A stretch of 64,000 nucleotides of DNA from Planococcus donghaensis (GTDB lineage Bacteria > Bacillota > Bacilli > Bacillales_A > Planococcaceae), in assembly GCF_001687665.2 (NCBI RefSeq), contig NZ_CP016543.2:1488001-1552000 (forward strand), given 5' to 3'. The notes beneath the pieces were generated by a model. It saw nothing but the letters and a program-made list of their open reading frames with translations, was not told the origin of the DNA and searched no databases. This document shows, piece after piece, positions 7,603-16,837 of the stretch. The translations under genes and the position numbers were made by a program. Each line of letters starts with the position of its first letter. Position 1 is the stretch's first letter.

Positions 7603-9648
7603 ATGCAAAACGTGTTGATTGTGGGTGGTGGAGTTGGCGGGTCAGCTATATTAAGCACGCTCTTAGAATCCGATTATTTACACGTTCAAGGGGTTGTTGA
7701 TTTAATACTTGACGCACCAGCAATCACAACTGCAAAATCTCATGGAATTGCTGTTGCAACCGATTATCGAGAATTTAACAAATCAGATATTGATATTGTA
7801 TTTAACGTGACGGGTAGTGACACTCTTTATCAAGATCTGAAAGGGTATTTTCTAAAAAATACAGTTATTATACCGGGCAGTCTTGCGAATGTATTGGTTA
7901 GGCTATTAGAAGAAAAAGAACATTTTATTAGTCAGCTCAGTAAGGAAAGCCATCGAGAAAAGATAATATTCAATTCGATTGAAGAAGGCATGATCGGCAT
8001 TGATAAAACAAGTCATATTACGTTTATAAACAAAAGTGCCGCTAGAATGTTAGAAGTGACCGTGGAAGAAACAATTGGTAAGCATATTCATGAGTTTATT
8101 TCGTTAAGTGAATTGCCAAGAACTTATGAAACGGGTCGTGTCGAATTAAATAAAGAATTGCAGTTGCGAAATGGGGCGAAAATCGTCACTTCTCGTTTTC
8201 CGATGATTGGAGACGATGGTGAAATTATCGGGGCATTTGCGGTATTTAAGGACATTACAGAAGTAGTGGCGCTCGCAGAAGAAATTACAGACTTAAAAGA
8301 AATTCAGACGATGTTAGAAGCTATTATTCAATCGAGTGACGATGCTATATCAGTTGTGGATGAAAAAGGAAATGGTTTACTTGTCAACCCGGCATATACC
8401 CGAATTACTGGATTGCAAATGAAAGATGTTATTGGTCATCCAGCTTCAGCTGATATATCTGAAGGTGAAAGTATGCACTTAAAAGCATTGCAAACTCGAA
8501 AACCAGTGCGAGGGGTCAACTTAAAAGTTGGGCCAGCAAATCGGGAAGTCATTGTGAACGTGGCGCCGATTATTGTTGACAACAAGTTAAAAGGCAGTGT
8601 TGGCGTTATTCACGATACAACGGAAATTCGTTCTTTAATGAAAGAGTTAGATCGAGCGCGAAGTATTATTCGGACATTAGAATCCAAATATACGTTTGAT
8701 GACATTATCGGATTGTCTTCAGAGATGCAATTGTCATTGCAACAAGCCAAACTAGCTGCACAAACATTGGTCACGGTGTTATTGCGCGGAGAATCAGGGA
8801 CGGGGAAAGAATTGTTTGCTCATGCGATTCACAGTGCTAGTGAGCGGAAATACAATAAGTTTGTTCGAGTAAACTGTGCTGCTCTTTCTGAAGAATTGTT
8901 AGATAGTGAGCTTTTTGGCTACGAAGAAGGGACCATTCCAGGTAGTCGAACAGGGAAAAAGCGTGGCTTGTTTGAAGAAGCGAATAACGGCAGCATTTTT
9001 CTAGATGAAATTGGTGAATTGTCACCAATGTTGCAAAGTAAATTATTGCGAGTTTTGCAAGAACATGAAACTTTGCGTATTGGAGGAAGTAAACCCATTC
9101 CTGTAAATGTTCGGGTGATTGCCTCGACAAATGCCAATATGGAAAAAGCGTTGCTCGAAGGGAGATTCCGCGAAGATCTTTATTATCGCTTGAATCGGAT
9201 GCCGATCCTGATTCCTCCTTTGCGCAACCGAAAACAAGATATTCCACGAATTACGGAACGTCTATTGTTAAAACTAAACCAAGAATATGGCCGCAGTGTG
9301 GAATCCATATCAGACAAAGCACTGCAATATTTAAGAGTATACGATTGGCCAGGAAATGTACGAGAACTCGAGAACGTTCTAAGCCGTTCGATGATTTTTA
9401 TGCAAATGAACGACCGCGTGTTAACAGAAGAACATATTCCACTTAATATGCTAAAAGTGGCAGAAGCAAAAAACGAAGTGCTCATTCAATCATCCATGCC
9501 TTTGCAAGAACAATTGGATACAGTTGAGCGTGGGATTCTGCATCATGCGTTAAAGCAAGCCGGAGGGAATAAATCAAAAACGGCTAAACAATTAGAGATT
9601 TCACTTAGGACTTTGTATTATAAATTAGAAAAATATGGTTTAATGTAA
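7603..9648 (+). CDS. bkdR: BkdR-type PAS/AAA+/Fis-HTH regulator of branched-chain catabolism, degenerate GAFTGA loop
   Basis: A 681-residue enhancer-binding-type regulator adjacent to the bkd operon. It has an N-terminal Rossmann-like segment (VLIVGGGVGGSAIL), PAS domains at about 120-225 and 235-350, and an AAA+ domain at about 365-590 with Walker A GESGTGKE at 396-403, Walker B IFLDEIGEL, sensor VRVIASTN and the FREDLYYRLN motif. A C-terminal Fis-type helix-turn-helix (NKSKTAKQLEISLRTLYYKL) ends the protein. In B. subtilis BkdR acts with sigma-54. Here the sigma-54 contact loop reads GTIPGS at residues 443-448 instead of GAFTGA, so it may work on the main sigma factor, as TyrR does. No -24/-12 element is visible before ptb. 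The ligand is unknown. Confidence 0.88.
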   Translation: MQNVLIVGGGVGGSAILSTLLESDYLHVQGVVDLILDAPAITTAKSHGIAVATDYREFNKSDIDIVFNVTGSDTLYQDLKGYFLKNTVIIPGSLANVLVRLLEEKEHFISQLSKESHREKIIFNSIEEGMIGIDKTSHITFINKSAARMLEVTVEETIGKHIHEFISLSELPRTYETGRVELNKELQLRNGAKIVTSRFPMIGDDGEIIGAFAVFKDITEVVALAEEITDLKEIQTMLEAIIQSSDDAISVVDEKGNGLLVNPAYTRITGLQMKDVIGHPASADISEGESMHLKALQTRKPVRGVNLKVGPANREVIVNVAPIIVDNKLKGSVGVIHDTTEIRSLMKELDRARSIIRTLESKYTFDDIIGLSSEMQLSLQQAKLAAQTLVTVLLRGESGTGKELFAHAIHSASERKYNKFVRVNCAALSEELLDSELFGYEEGTIPGSRTGKKRGLFEEANNGSIFLDEIGELSPMLQSKLLRVLQEHETLRIGGSKPIPVNVRVIASTNANMEKALLEGRFREDLYYRLNRMPILIPPLRNRKQDIPRITERLLLKLNQEYGRSVESISDKALQYLRVYDWPGNVRELENVLSRSMIFMQMNDRVLTEEHIPLNMLKVAEAKNEVLIQSSMPLQEQLDTVERGILHHALKQAGGNKSKTAKQLEISLRTLYYKLEKYGLM

Positions 9649-9649
9649 G

Positions 9650-9689
9650 TTTTGCAACATTTTGCAGGGTTTTGCAAGAAATTGCAATA
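9650..9689 (+). promoter_or_regulatory. Four TTGCA cores at exact 10-bp spacing before ptb (two palindromes)
   Basis: TGCA cores sit at 9653, 9663, 9673 and 9683, forming two copies of TGCAA-N4-TTGCA (9653-9666 and 9673-9686) on one face of the helix. They begin one base after the bkdR stop and precede the bkd operon by about 95 bp. A TAAAAT hexamer at 9700-9705 could be the -10 of an activator-dependent promoter. Confidence 0.55.
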
Positions 9690-9708
9690 TTTCATAGCTT
9701 AAAATGAA

Positions 9709-9724
9709 AATAAAACGCTTTCAT
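9709..9724 (+). promoter_or_regulatory. Weak cre-like site (CcpA) before ptb
   Basis: The sequence around 9713-9724 (AAACGCTTTCAT) matches the right side of the CcpA cre consensus WTGNAANCGNWNNCAW, with two mismatches at the TG position. It lies between the TTGCA array and the ptb start, where binding would repress the operon on glucose. Confidence 0.3.
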
Positions 9725-9779
9725 CCCTTATATATGGCGTTTCGTTCTGTTTTAATTAAGAAGAATGAGGTGAGCACCA

Positions 9780-10688
9780 TTGGCCACATTAAAACAGTTA
9801 ATCGAAAATATTCCGAGTGGAACAGTTCATACTGTCGCAGTTGCGGCGGCAGCTGACTTGTTTGTGCTTGAAGCAATTAGTATGGCTATAGAACGGAAAA
9901 TGGCGTACTTTCGATTATACGATGATGAGAATGCAGTGACGGAGATGATTGAACAAAGTTTTCCTCAATTGCTCGGTCATCCAGATATTGTTCTGTGCCA
10001 TGTTAACAGTCAAGAATCTGCGGCTCAAGCTGCAGTTACCTCCGTATTTAAAGGAGAAAGCCAGATCTTGATGAAAGGCCAACTCGCAACCGCTGTGCTT
10101 TTAAAAGCAGTATTAAATCGCGATTATGGACTGCGGACAGGTTCAGTGATGTCCCAAGTTGCTGCATTTGAAGTAGCTGGATTTGATCGACTCATTTTTG
10201 TGACAGATGCGGGGATGAATATCAGTCCGAACTTAACTCAGAAAGTACAAATTATCGAAAACGCTGTTCAAGTTGCTCGTTCAATCGGTATTGTAAATCC
10301 AATTGTTGCCCCGTTAGCAGGGGTAGAAGTAATTAATCCGAACATGCAAGCAACACTTGATGCTGCAGCACTTACTGCCATGAATCAGCGCGGCCAAATC
10401 AAAAATTGTATAGTAGACGGGCCGTTTGCTCTCGACAATGCAATATCTGTTGATGCAGCCAAAAACAAACAAATTGCAGGAAACAATGCCGGGAAAGCCG
10501 ACATTCTGCTTGTTCCATCAATAGAATCAGGTAACATTTTGTATAAATCACTCGTATTTTTTTCAAATGCAAAAGTCGGTAGCATTGTGACAGGGGCAAA
10601 GGCACCTATCGTTTTGTCTTCACGGGCGGACAGCGCTGAAAGTAAATTGTATTCACTGGCATTGGCCATTTACTCGTCACTCAATTAG
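9780..10688 (+). CDS. ptb: Phosphate butyryltransferase
   Basis: A 302-residue enzyme that exchanges CoA for phosphate on butyryl- and branched-chain acyl-CoAs, producing the acyl phosphate for butyrate kinase. It belongs to the phosphate acetyl/butyryltransferase fold. Typical segments are KGQLATAVLLKAVLN, DAGMNISPNL and the C-terminal SSRADSAESKLYSLALA. It starts at TTG with GAGGTGAG 7 bp upstream. It is the first gene of the operon with ldh, buk, lpdV and bkd genes, where it gives ATP-yielding disposal of branched acyl-CoAs made by the BKD complex. Confidence 0.95.
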   Translation: MATLKQLIENIPSGTVHTVAVAAAADLFVLEAISMAIERKMAYFRLYDDENAVTEMIEQSFPQLLGHPDIVLCHVNSQESAAQAAVTSVFKGESQILMKGQLATAVLLKAVLNRDYGLRTGSVMSQVAAFEVAGFDRLIFVTDAGMNISPNLTQKVQIIENAVQVARSIGIVNPIVAPLAGVEVINPNMQATLDAAALTAMNQRGQIKNCIVDGPFALDNAISVDAAKNKQIAGNNAGKADILLVPSIESGNILYKSLVFFSNAKVGSIVTGAKAPIVLSSRADSAESKLYSLALAIYSSLN

Positions 10689-10713
10689 GAATGATCATTA
10701 GGAGGAATTAATA

Positions 10714-11808
10714 ATGGAAATTTTCAAAAAAATGGAAGAACACGACTACGAACAATTAGTATTTTGCCAAGATAAAAGTTCAGGGCTAAAAGCAATCATT
10801 TGCATCCATGATACAACTTTAGGGCCAGCACTTGGCGGAACGCGTATGTGGAATTATGCAACAGAAGAAGAAGCAATTGAAGATGCGATTCGTTTAGGTC
10901 GCGGAATGACTTACAAAAATGCTGCAGCAGGACTTAACTTAGGTGGCGGTAAAACAGTTATTATCGGAGATCCATTAAAAGACAAAAACGAAGAAATGTT
11001 CCGTGCATTTGGTCGCTTTATCCAAGGACTAAACGGTCGTTACATAACAGCTGAAGATGTTGGCACAACAGTTGCCGACATGGACTTAATCCACGAAGAG
11101 ACGGATTTCGTAACAGGAATCTCACCAGCATTTGGTTCTTCAGGTAACCCGTCTCCAGTTACAGCATACGGCGCATATATCGGGATGAAAGCTGCTGCGT
11201 TAGAAGCATTTGGCGATGATTCGCTAGAAGGCAAAACGGTAGCTGTACAGGGCGTTGGTAACGTGGCTTACCCACTTTGCGAATACTTGCACAAAGAAGG
11301 CGCAAAATTAATCGTTACAGATATTAACCAAGCTGCAGTAGATCGTGCAGTTGCAGCATTTGGCGCAACAGCAGTTGCACCTAACGATATCTATTCACAA
11401 GAAGCAGACATTTTTGCACCATGCGCAATGGGGGCAATCATTAACGACGTAACAATTCCTCAATTGAAAGTTAAAGTTGTTGCAGGATCTGCAAACAACC
11501 AATTAAAAGAACAACGTCACGGTGATGAATTAGAAGCTCGTGGAATTGTTTATGCACCTGATTTTGTTATCAACTCAGGCGGTGTTATTAACGTCGCTGA
11601 TGAATTATACGGATACAACAACGAACGCGCGATGAAACGCGTTGAAACAATTTACGACAGCATCACTAAAATCTTTGAAATCGCTAAACGTGATAATATT
11701 CCAAGTTATATTGCTGCAGACCGTATGGCTGAAGAGCGCATTGAACGTGTACGCAAATCAAGATCTCAATTTTTGAGAAACGAACATAATATTTTAAGCA
11801 GAAGATAA
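10714..11808 (+). CDS. ldh: Leucine dehydrogenase (branched-chain amino acid dehydrogenase)
   Basis: NAD-dependent oxidative deamination of Leu, Val and Ile to the 2-keto acids used by the BKD complex. The 364-residue Glu/Leu/Phe/Val dehydrogenase has the substrate-binding glycine-lysine motif [11 protein letters not shown] (Lys near residue 80), [12 protein letters not shown], and the NAD Rossmann motif [11 protein letters not shown] near residue 180. It begins 25 bp after ptb with a good AGGAGG site, so it is translated from the same mRNA. Also named bcd/yqiT in Bacillus. Confidence 0.97.
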   Translation: MEIFKKMEEHDYEQLVFCQDKSSGLKAIICIHDTTLGPALGGTRMWNYATEEEAIEDAIRLGRGMTYKNAAAGLNLGGGKTVIIGDPLKDKNEEMFRAFGRFIQGLNGRYITAEDVGTTVADMDLIHEETDFVTGISPAFGSSGNPSPVTAYGAYIGMKAAALEAFGDDSLEGKTVAVQGVGNVAYPLCEYLHKEGAKLIVTDINQAAVDRAVAAFGATAVAPNDIYSQEADIFAPCAMGAIINDVTIPQLKVKVVAGSANNQLKEQRHGDELEARGIVYAPDFVINSGGVINVADELYGYNNERAMKRVETIYDSITKIFEIAKRDNIPSYIAADRMAEERIERVRKSRSQFLRNEHNILSRR

Positions 11809-11826
11809 AAAGACCAATTCGCGCGT

Positions 11827-11910
11827 GCGGAATCTTTTCCGCGCCGCTTTAGCCGTACTCGGCATGGCCTCTGTAAGAAGTCAGGCAAAGTACGCCTGGC
11901 TTCTTGCTTT
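11827..11910 (+). other. Two stacked hairpins between ldh and buk
   Basis: GCGGAA/TTCCGC (about 11827-11842) and AGAAGTCAGGC/GCCTGGCTTCT (11876-11886 with 11894-11904) form two inverted repeats. The second is followed by a short T-rich stretch TTGCTTTGTCT. They may act as a partial terminator or mRNA-processing/stability element that sets buk and bkd expression below ptb-ldh. Spacing of 158 bp between ldh and buk is otherwise unexplained. Confidence 0.5.
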
Positions 11911-11966
11911 GTCTAGGCGAAATACGAGTTGCAAATTCGATCAATAAAGTGAAATGGGGGAACGAT

Positions 11967-13049
11967 ATGCCAAGACAATTAAATCGTATCTTAGTCATTA
12001 ATCCGGCCTCCACTTCGACTAAAATTGGAGTTTTTGATAACGACCTCTTGATAATGGAAAAGACCATTCAGCATACGCAGAAAGAATTGAGTGCTTTTTC
12101 GAACATTGCCGATCAGTCTTTTTATAGAAGAAACACCATTTTGGAGTCTTTGGACGAAGAAGGCATGAACATCTCTAATTTGTCTGCTGTTTGCGGTAGA
12201 GGGGGCTTATTGCGCCCAATCGAAGGTGGAACATACGAAGTGAACGAAGAAATGATTGAAGATTTGCGAAAAGGTTATTCTGGACAGCATGCCTCTAACT
12301 TAGGAGGCATTGTTGCACAGGAGATAGCGGATGCTTTAAATATACCTGCATTTATCGTAGATCCGGTTGTTGTGGATGAATTAGACCCTGTTGCACGTAT
12401 TTCGGGGTTTTCATCTATTGAACGAAAATCTATTTTCCACGCACTTAATCAAAAAGCAGTAGCGCGACATTATGCAAAAAAAAATGGTCTTTCATATGAA
12501 GACGTCAATTTAATTGTGGCTCATATGGGGACTGGCGTTACGGTTGGTGTACACCATCGGGGCCGAGTAATCGATGTAAACAATGGATTGCATGGCGACG
12601 GACCTTTTAGTCTTGAACGAGCCGGAACTGTGCCGGCAGGTGATTTAGTAGAATTGTGTTTTTCTGGTCAATATAGTCGACATGAAATTTTAAGGAAATT
12701 AGTCAGAAATAGTGGACTAGTTGCTTACCTTGAAACAAATGATGTTGTTAAAGTAGAAAAGCGTATTTCAAAAGGCGATAAAAAAGCTGAATTGGTTTAT
12801 CATGCAATGGCTTATCAAATCGCCAAAGAAATTGGCGCGGCTAGTGCTGTTTTAAAAGGGCAAGTCGATGCCATCATTTTGACAGGCGGTTTGGCTCACG
12901 GCAAAAGCTTTGTAGAAGCGATATCAGAACGGGTTAGCTGGATTGCGGATATTGAAATCCAGCCCGGCGAAAATGAACTTCAAGCGTTAGCAGAAGGTGC
13001 AGTTCGCGTATTGAACGGGGAAGAACGAGTGAAGACTTATTCATTTTAA
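11967..13049 (+). CDS. buk: Butyrate kinase
   Basis: A 360-residue ASKHA-fold kinase making ATP from butyryl- or branched acyl-phosphate supplied by Ptb. Recognisable family motifs are [15 protein letters not shown] at the N-terminus, [29 protein letters not shown] and [14 protein letters not shown], with ILTGGLAHG near the C-terminus. The start at 11967 has a strong GGGGG site 6 bp upstream and gives normal length; an upstream in-frame extension is not family-like. It sits between ldh and lpdV, the usual Bacillus bkd order. Confidence 0.96.
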   Translation: MPRQLNRILVINPASTSTKIGVFDNDLLIMEKTIQHTQKELSAFSNIADQSFYRRNTILESLDEEGMNISNLSAVCGRGGLLRPIEGGTYEVNEEMIEDLRKGYSGQHASNLGGIVAQEIADALNIPAFIVDPVVVDELDPVARISGFSSIERKSIFHALNQKAVARHYAKKNGLSYEDVNLIVAHMGTGVTVGVHHRGRVIDVNNGLHGDGPFSLERAGTVPAGDLVELCFSGQYSRHEILRKLVRNSGLVAYLETNDVVKVEKRISKGDKKAELVYHAMAYQIAKEIGAASAVLKGQVDAIILTGGLAHGKSFVEAISERVSWIADIEIQPGENELQALAEGAVRVLNGEERVKTYSF

Positions 13050-13079
13050 ACAATGAAATCGATAAAGGAGGAGAAATCT

Positions 13080-14507
13080 ATGGCTCAAAATTATGATGTT
13101 GTCATTTTAGGTGGCGGAACAGGCGGTTACGTAGCCGCGATTCGCTCAGCACAACTAGGATTGAAAACAGCAATCGTTGAAAAAAACGAACTAGGTGGAA
13201 CGTGCTTACATAGAGGTTGTATTCCGAGTAAAGCTTTGCTTCGCAGTGCGGAAGTATACTCAACAACTAAAAATCACGCAGCTGACTTTGGCGTGCAAAC
13301 TGGGGAAGTAACACTAGATTTCTCGCGTGTCCAACAGCGTAAGCAAGGCATTGTGGATCAATTGCATGCAGGTGTGCAAGGATTAATGAAAAAAGGCAAA
13401 ATTGATATATACGAAGGCATTGGAAGAATTCTTGGACCATCAATCTTTTCACCAAATGCAGGAACCATTTCTGTAGAAATGAAAAATGGAGAAGAAAACG
13501 AAATGTTGATCCCGAATAACGTGATTATCGCTACAGGTTCACGCCCTCGCACATTGCCAGGGTTAACAATTGACGGCGAATTTGTTATGACTTCAGATGA
13601 AGCATTGAAAATGGAAACTTTGCCACAATCTATTTTAATTGTGGGTGGCGGTGTTATCGGAATTGAGTGGGCATCCATGCTAAATGATTTCGGTGTAGAT
13701 GTAACTGTTATTGAATATGCAGATCGTATTATTCCGACAGAAGACAAAGACATTTCAAAAGAAATGTTGAAACTGTTGAAGAAAAAAGGCATTACGTTTG
13801 CAACAAGTGCAAAAGTAATGGCGGATACTTTGGAAACAGGTGAAAATGGCGTAACGATTCAAGCTGAAATCAATGGAAAAAACGAAAGTTTTTCTGCTGA
13901 AAAAATGCTCGTTTCTGTAGGCCGTCAAGCAAACGTTGAAAATATCGGCATTGAAAACACAGATATTATCGTTGAAAAAGGCTTTATTCAAGTGAAAAAA
14001 TCCTTCCAAACGAAAGAATCTCATATTTACGCAATCGGTGATGTGATTGGGGGCCTTCAATTGGCGCATGTTGCTTCACATGAAGGCATCACAGCAATCG
14101 AGCACATTAAAGGCAACAATCCACATGCGATGAATTATGACTTAGTGTCTCGCTGCATTTATTCAAGTCCAGAAGCAGCAAGTGTTGGTATTACAGAAGA
14201 CCAAGCAAAAGAAAAAGGACACGATGTTAAAGTCGGTAAATTTTCTTTTAAAGCAATTGGTAAAGCATTGGTATATGGAGAGTCTGATGGATTTGTTAAA
14301 ATTATTGCAGACAAAGAAACGAATGATATTTTAGGCGTGCACATGATTGGTCCGCACGTAACAGATATGATTTCGGAAGCAGGTCTAGCGATGGTGTTGG
14401 ACGCAACTCCATGGGAAATCGCTGAAACAATTCATCCGCACCCAACACTTTCAGAAGTAATGGGCGAAGCGGCATTGGCAGTTGACGGAAAAGCAATCCA
14501 CAGTTAA
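13080..14507 (+). CDS. lpdV: Dihydrolipoamide dehydrogenase of the BKD complex (E3)
   Basis: A 475-residue FAD flavoprotein that reoxidises the lipoyl groups of the E2 component using NAD. The N-terminal FAD motif is VVILGGGTGGYVAA. The redox-active disulfide GGTCLHRGCIPSKALL lies near residue 40-55, the NAD motif is ILIVGGGVIGIEWAS, and the C-terminal catalytic HPHPTLSE supplies the His-Glu pair. Start at 13080 is set by AAAGGAGGAG 7 bp upstream. Because it lies inside the bkd operon it is the dedicated E3 rather than the pyruvate-dehydrogenase one. Confidence 0.96.
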   Translation: MAQNYDVVILGGGTGGYVAAIRSAQLGLKTAIVEKNELGGTCLHRGCIPSKALLRSAEVYSTTKNHAADFGVQTGEVTLDFSRVQQRKQGIVDQLHAGVQGLMKKGKIDIYEGIGRILGPSIFSPNAGTISVEMKNGEENEMLIPNNVIIATGSRPRTLPGLTIDGEFVMTSDEALKMETLPQSILIVGGGVIGIEWASMLNDFGVDVTVIEYADRIIPTEDKDISKEMLKLLKKKGITFATSAKVMADTLETGENGVTIQAEINGKNESFSAEKMLVSVGRQANVENIGIENTDIIVEKGFIQVKKSFQTKESHIYAIGDVIGGLQLAHVASHEGITAIEHIKGNNPHAMNYDLVSRCIYSSPEAASVGITEDQAKEKGHDVKVGKFSFKAIGKALVYGESDGFVKIIADKETNDILGVHMIGPHVTDMISEAGLAMVLDATPWEIAETIHPHPTLSEVMGEAALAVDGKAIHS

Positions 14508-14520
14508 AGGGGGAAATATA

Positions 14521-15525
14521 ATGGCTACGAAACACGAAGAAATTGGTTTGACAAATGAAGATGTTTTAAAAATGTATGAAACAATGTTAATGGCTCGTCG
14601 CGTAGATGAGCGCATGTGGTTATTAAACCGAGCAGGTAAAATTCCTTTCGTAATTTCTTGTCAAGGACAAGAAGCGGCACAAGTTGGTGCAGCATTTGCA
14701 CTAGATAACTCAAAAGATTATATCGCGCCTTACTACCGTGATATCGGCGTGGTTCTTCATTTTGGTATGACGCCAAAAGAATTGATGCTTTCAGCTTTTG
14801 CTAAAGCAGAAGACCCGAACTCAGGTGGCCGTCAAATGCCTGGTCACTTTGGTCAAAAAAGCAACCGGATTTTGACAGGTTCTTCACCTGTAACAACACA
14901 ATTGCCACATGCGGTAGGCGTTGCGTTAGCAGGAAAAATGAAGAAAAAAGATTTCATTACATTCACAACACTTGGGGAAGGTTCTTCTAACCAAGGCGAT
15001 TTCCATGAAGGCATGAACTTTGCTGGTGTACATAAGTTGCCAGTTATTATTATGGTTGAAAACAATAAATACGCAATTTCAGTTCCAGTAGAACGTCAAC
15101 TAGCTTGTAAAAACGTTTCTGATCGTGCAATTGGTTACGGAATGCCAGGTGTGACAATTGACGGAAACGACCCAATTGAAGTTTACAAGCATGTGAAAGA
15201 AGCAGCTGATCGTGCGCGTCGCGGTGAAGGCCCGAGCTTGATCGAAACGGTTTCTGAACGAATGACTGCTCACTCTTCAGATGATGACCACCGTCAATAC
15301 CGTTCGGCAGACGAATTAGCAGCACAAAAGTCAACAGATCCAATTTTGACTTTTGGTGCTTATTTGAAAGAAAACGGTGTAATGAACGATGAATTGGAAA
15401 AAGAAATTAACGATCGCATCATGGTGATTGTCAACGAAGCAACGGATTATGCAGAAGAAGCACCGTATGCAGCACCAGAACATGCGATGAAATATGTCTA
15501 TGCCGAAGAAGGAGGAGACGAATAA
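14521..15525 (+). CDS. bkdAA: 2-oxoisovalerate dehydrogenase E1 alpha subunit
   Basis: Thiamine-diphosphate-binding subunit of branched-chain 2-keto acid dehydrogenase, which decarboxylates the keto acids of Leu, Ile and Val and makes primers for branched fatty acids. The 334-residue protein has the ThDP motif beginning GEGSSNQGDFHEG and ending about VENNKYAIS, and the phosphorylation-loop region RMTAHSSDDDHRQYR. Start 14521 follows AAAGGGGG by 7 bp. The stop shares one base with the bkdAB start (TAATG), so the alpha and beta chains are translationally coupled. Confidence 0.96.
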   Translation: MATKHEEIGLTNEDVLKMYETMLMARRVDERMWLLNRAGKIPFVISCQGQEAAQVGAAFALDNSKDYIAPYYRDIGVVLHFGMTPKELMLSAFAKAEDPNSGGRQMPGHFGQKSNRILTGSSPVTTQLPHAVGVALAGKMKKKDFITFTTLGEGSSNQGDFHEGMNFAGVHKLPVIIMVENNKYAISVPVERQLACKNVSDRAIGYGMPGVTIDGNDPIEVYKHVKEAADRARRGEGPSLIETVSERMTAHSSDDDHRQYRSADELAAQKSTDPILTFGAYLKENGVMNDELEKEINDRIMVIVNEATDYAEEAPYAAPEHAMKYVYAEEGGDE

Positions 15526-16508
15526 TGGCTATTATGTCTTATATAGATGCCATCACGCTTGCCATGAAAGAAGAAATGGAGCGTGACGAAAACGTCTTTG
15601 TTCTGGGAGAAGACGTTGGTAAAAAAGGTGGAGTTTTTAAAGCGACGCAAGGCTTGTATGATCAATTTGGAGAAGATCGCGTATTAGATACACCACTGGC
15701 GGAATCAGCAATTGCCGGTGTCGGAATTGGAGCTGCGATGTATGGTTTACGCCCGATTGCAGAAATGCAATTTGCGGATTTTATTATGCCTGCTGTAAAC
15801 CAAATTATTTCTGAAGCTTCCCGTATTCGTTACCGTTCAAACAACGACTGGAGCTGTCCTATTGTGTTCCGCGCACCATTTGGCGGCGGTGTTCACGGGG
15901 CTCTTTATCATTCTCAGTCTGTAGAAGCGGTATTTGCGAACCAGCCTGGATTAAAAATTGTAATCCCGTCTACACCATATGATGCGAAAGGTCTTCTAAA
16001 AGCAGCAATTCGCGACGAAGATCCAGTTATGTTCTTTGAACACAAACGGGCATATCGCCTGATTAAAGGAGAAGTGCCAGAAGAAGATTACACAATTGAA
16101 ATCGGTAAAGCAGACGTGAAACGCGAAGGTGAGGACATTACAGTCATCACTTACGGTTTAGCAGTTCACTTTGCGCTTCAAGCAGCAGAACGGTTAGCTG
16201 AAGATGGTATTTCTGCGCATGTTTTAGATTTACGCACAATTTATCCATTGGATAAAGAAGGCATTATCGAAGCTGCGAAGAAAACAGGTAAAGTGCTTTT
16301 AGTGACAGAAGACAACAAAGAAGGAAGCATTATCGGAGAAGTAGCAGCGATTATCGCTGAAAACTGCCTATTCGACCTAGACGCTCCTATTAAACGTCTA
16401 GCTGGACCAGATATTCCAGCAATGGCATACGCACCAACTATGGAAAAATTCTTCATGATCAACCCAGACAAAGTAGAAAAAGCAATGAGAGAACTAGCAG
16501 AGTTTTAA
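15525..16508 (+). CDS. bkdAB: 2-oxoisovalerate dehydrogenase E1 beta subunit
   Basis: A 327-residue transketolase-like subunit that forms an alpha2-beta2 E1 with BkdAA. Visible family segments are VFVLGEDVGKKGGVFKAT, DTPLAESAIAGVGIGAA, MQFADFIMPAVNQI and the C-terminal PIKRLAGPDIPAMAYAP. The start codon overlaps the bkdAA stop. Directly after its stop an array of 120-bp hairpin repeats separates it from the E2 gene, an unusual 329-bp gap in an otherwise tight operon. Confidence 0.96.
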   Translation: MAIMSYIDAITLAMKEEMERDENVFVLGEDVGKKGGVFKATQGLYDQFGEDRVLDTPLAESAIAGVGIGAAMYGLRPIAEMQFADFIMPAVNQIISEASRIRYRSNNDWSCPIVFRAPFGGGVHGALYHSQSVEAVFANQPGLKIVIPSTPYDAKGLLKAAIRDEDPVMFFEHKRAYRLIKGEVPEEDYTIEIGKADVKREGEDITVITYGLAVHFALQAAERLAEDGISAHVLDLRTIYPLDKEGIIEAAKKTGKVLLVTEDNKEGSIIGEVAAIIAENCLFDLDAPIKRLAGPDIPAMAYAPTMEKFFMINPDKVEKAMRELAEF

Positions 16509-16802
16509 AACGAAAAGTTGAACCGGCCGCTCAGCTCCGACAGGCATAAGACGCACTGGCGAAGCGGCGTTTTTTGCCGCACAGCCAGAGTGACTTATGA
16601 CCCGAGGAGTTGGCCGGTAAAGCTAGACAAAACGAAAAGTTGAACCGGCCGCACAGCTCCGACAGGCATAAGACGCACTGACGAAGCGGCGCTCTTTGCC
16701 GCACAGCCAGAGTGGCTTATGACCCGAGGAGTTGGCCGGTGAAACTAGACAAAACGAAAAGTTGAACCGGCCGCACAGCTCCGACAGGCATAAGACGCAC
16801 TT
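16508..16802 (+). repeat. Array A: 2.4 tandem units of a 120-bp hairpin repeat inside the bkd operon
   Basis: Units begin at about 16511, 16631 and 16753 (the same AACGAAAAGT start). Each full unit can fold into a long hairpin: ACCGGCC with GGCCGGT, AGCTCC with GGAGTT, CATAAG with CTTATG, CTGGC with GCCAG and GCGGC with GCCGC. The third unit breaks off after GCATAAGACGCACT, halfway through the stem. The array fills the whole gap before the bkdB ribosome site, and no gene is seen in it. Confidence 0.92.
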
Positions 16803-16837
16803 ACCAAACCGATCGATCAAGTAAAGGAGGAAATCCC

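Noticed and set aside
8837..9485. Several minus-strand frames inside bkdR
   Set aside because: Shadows of a well conserved AAA+ domain on the other strand; no ribosome sites.
16623..16820. Minus-strand 65-residue frame in repeat array A
   Set aside because: Open frame produced by the repeat; no start signal and the DNA is explained by hairpin units.
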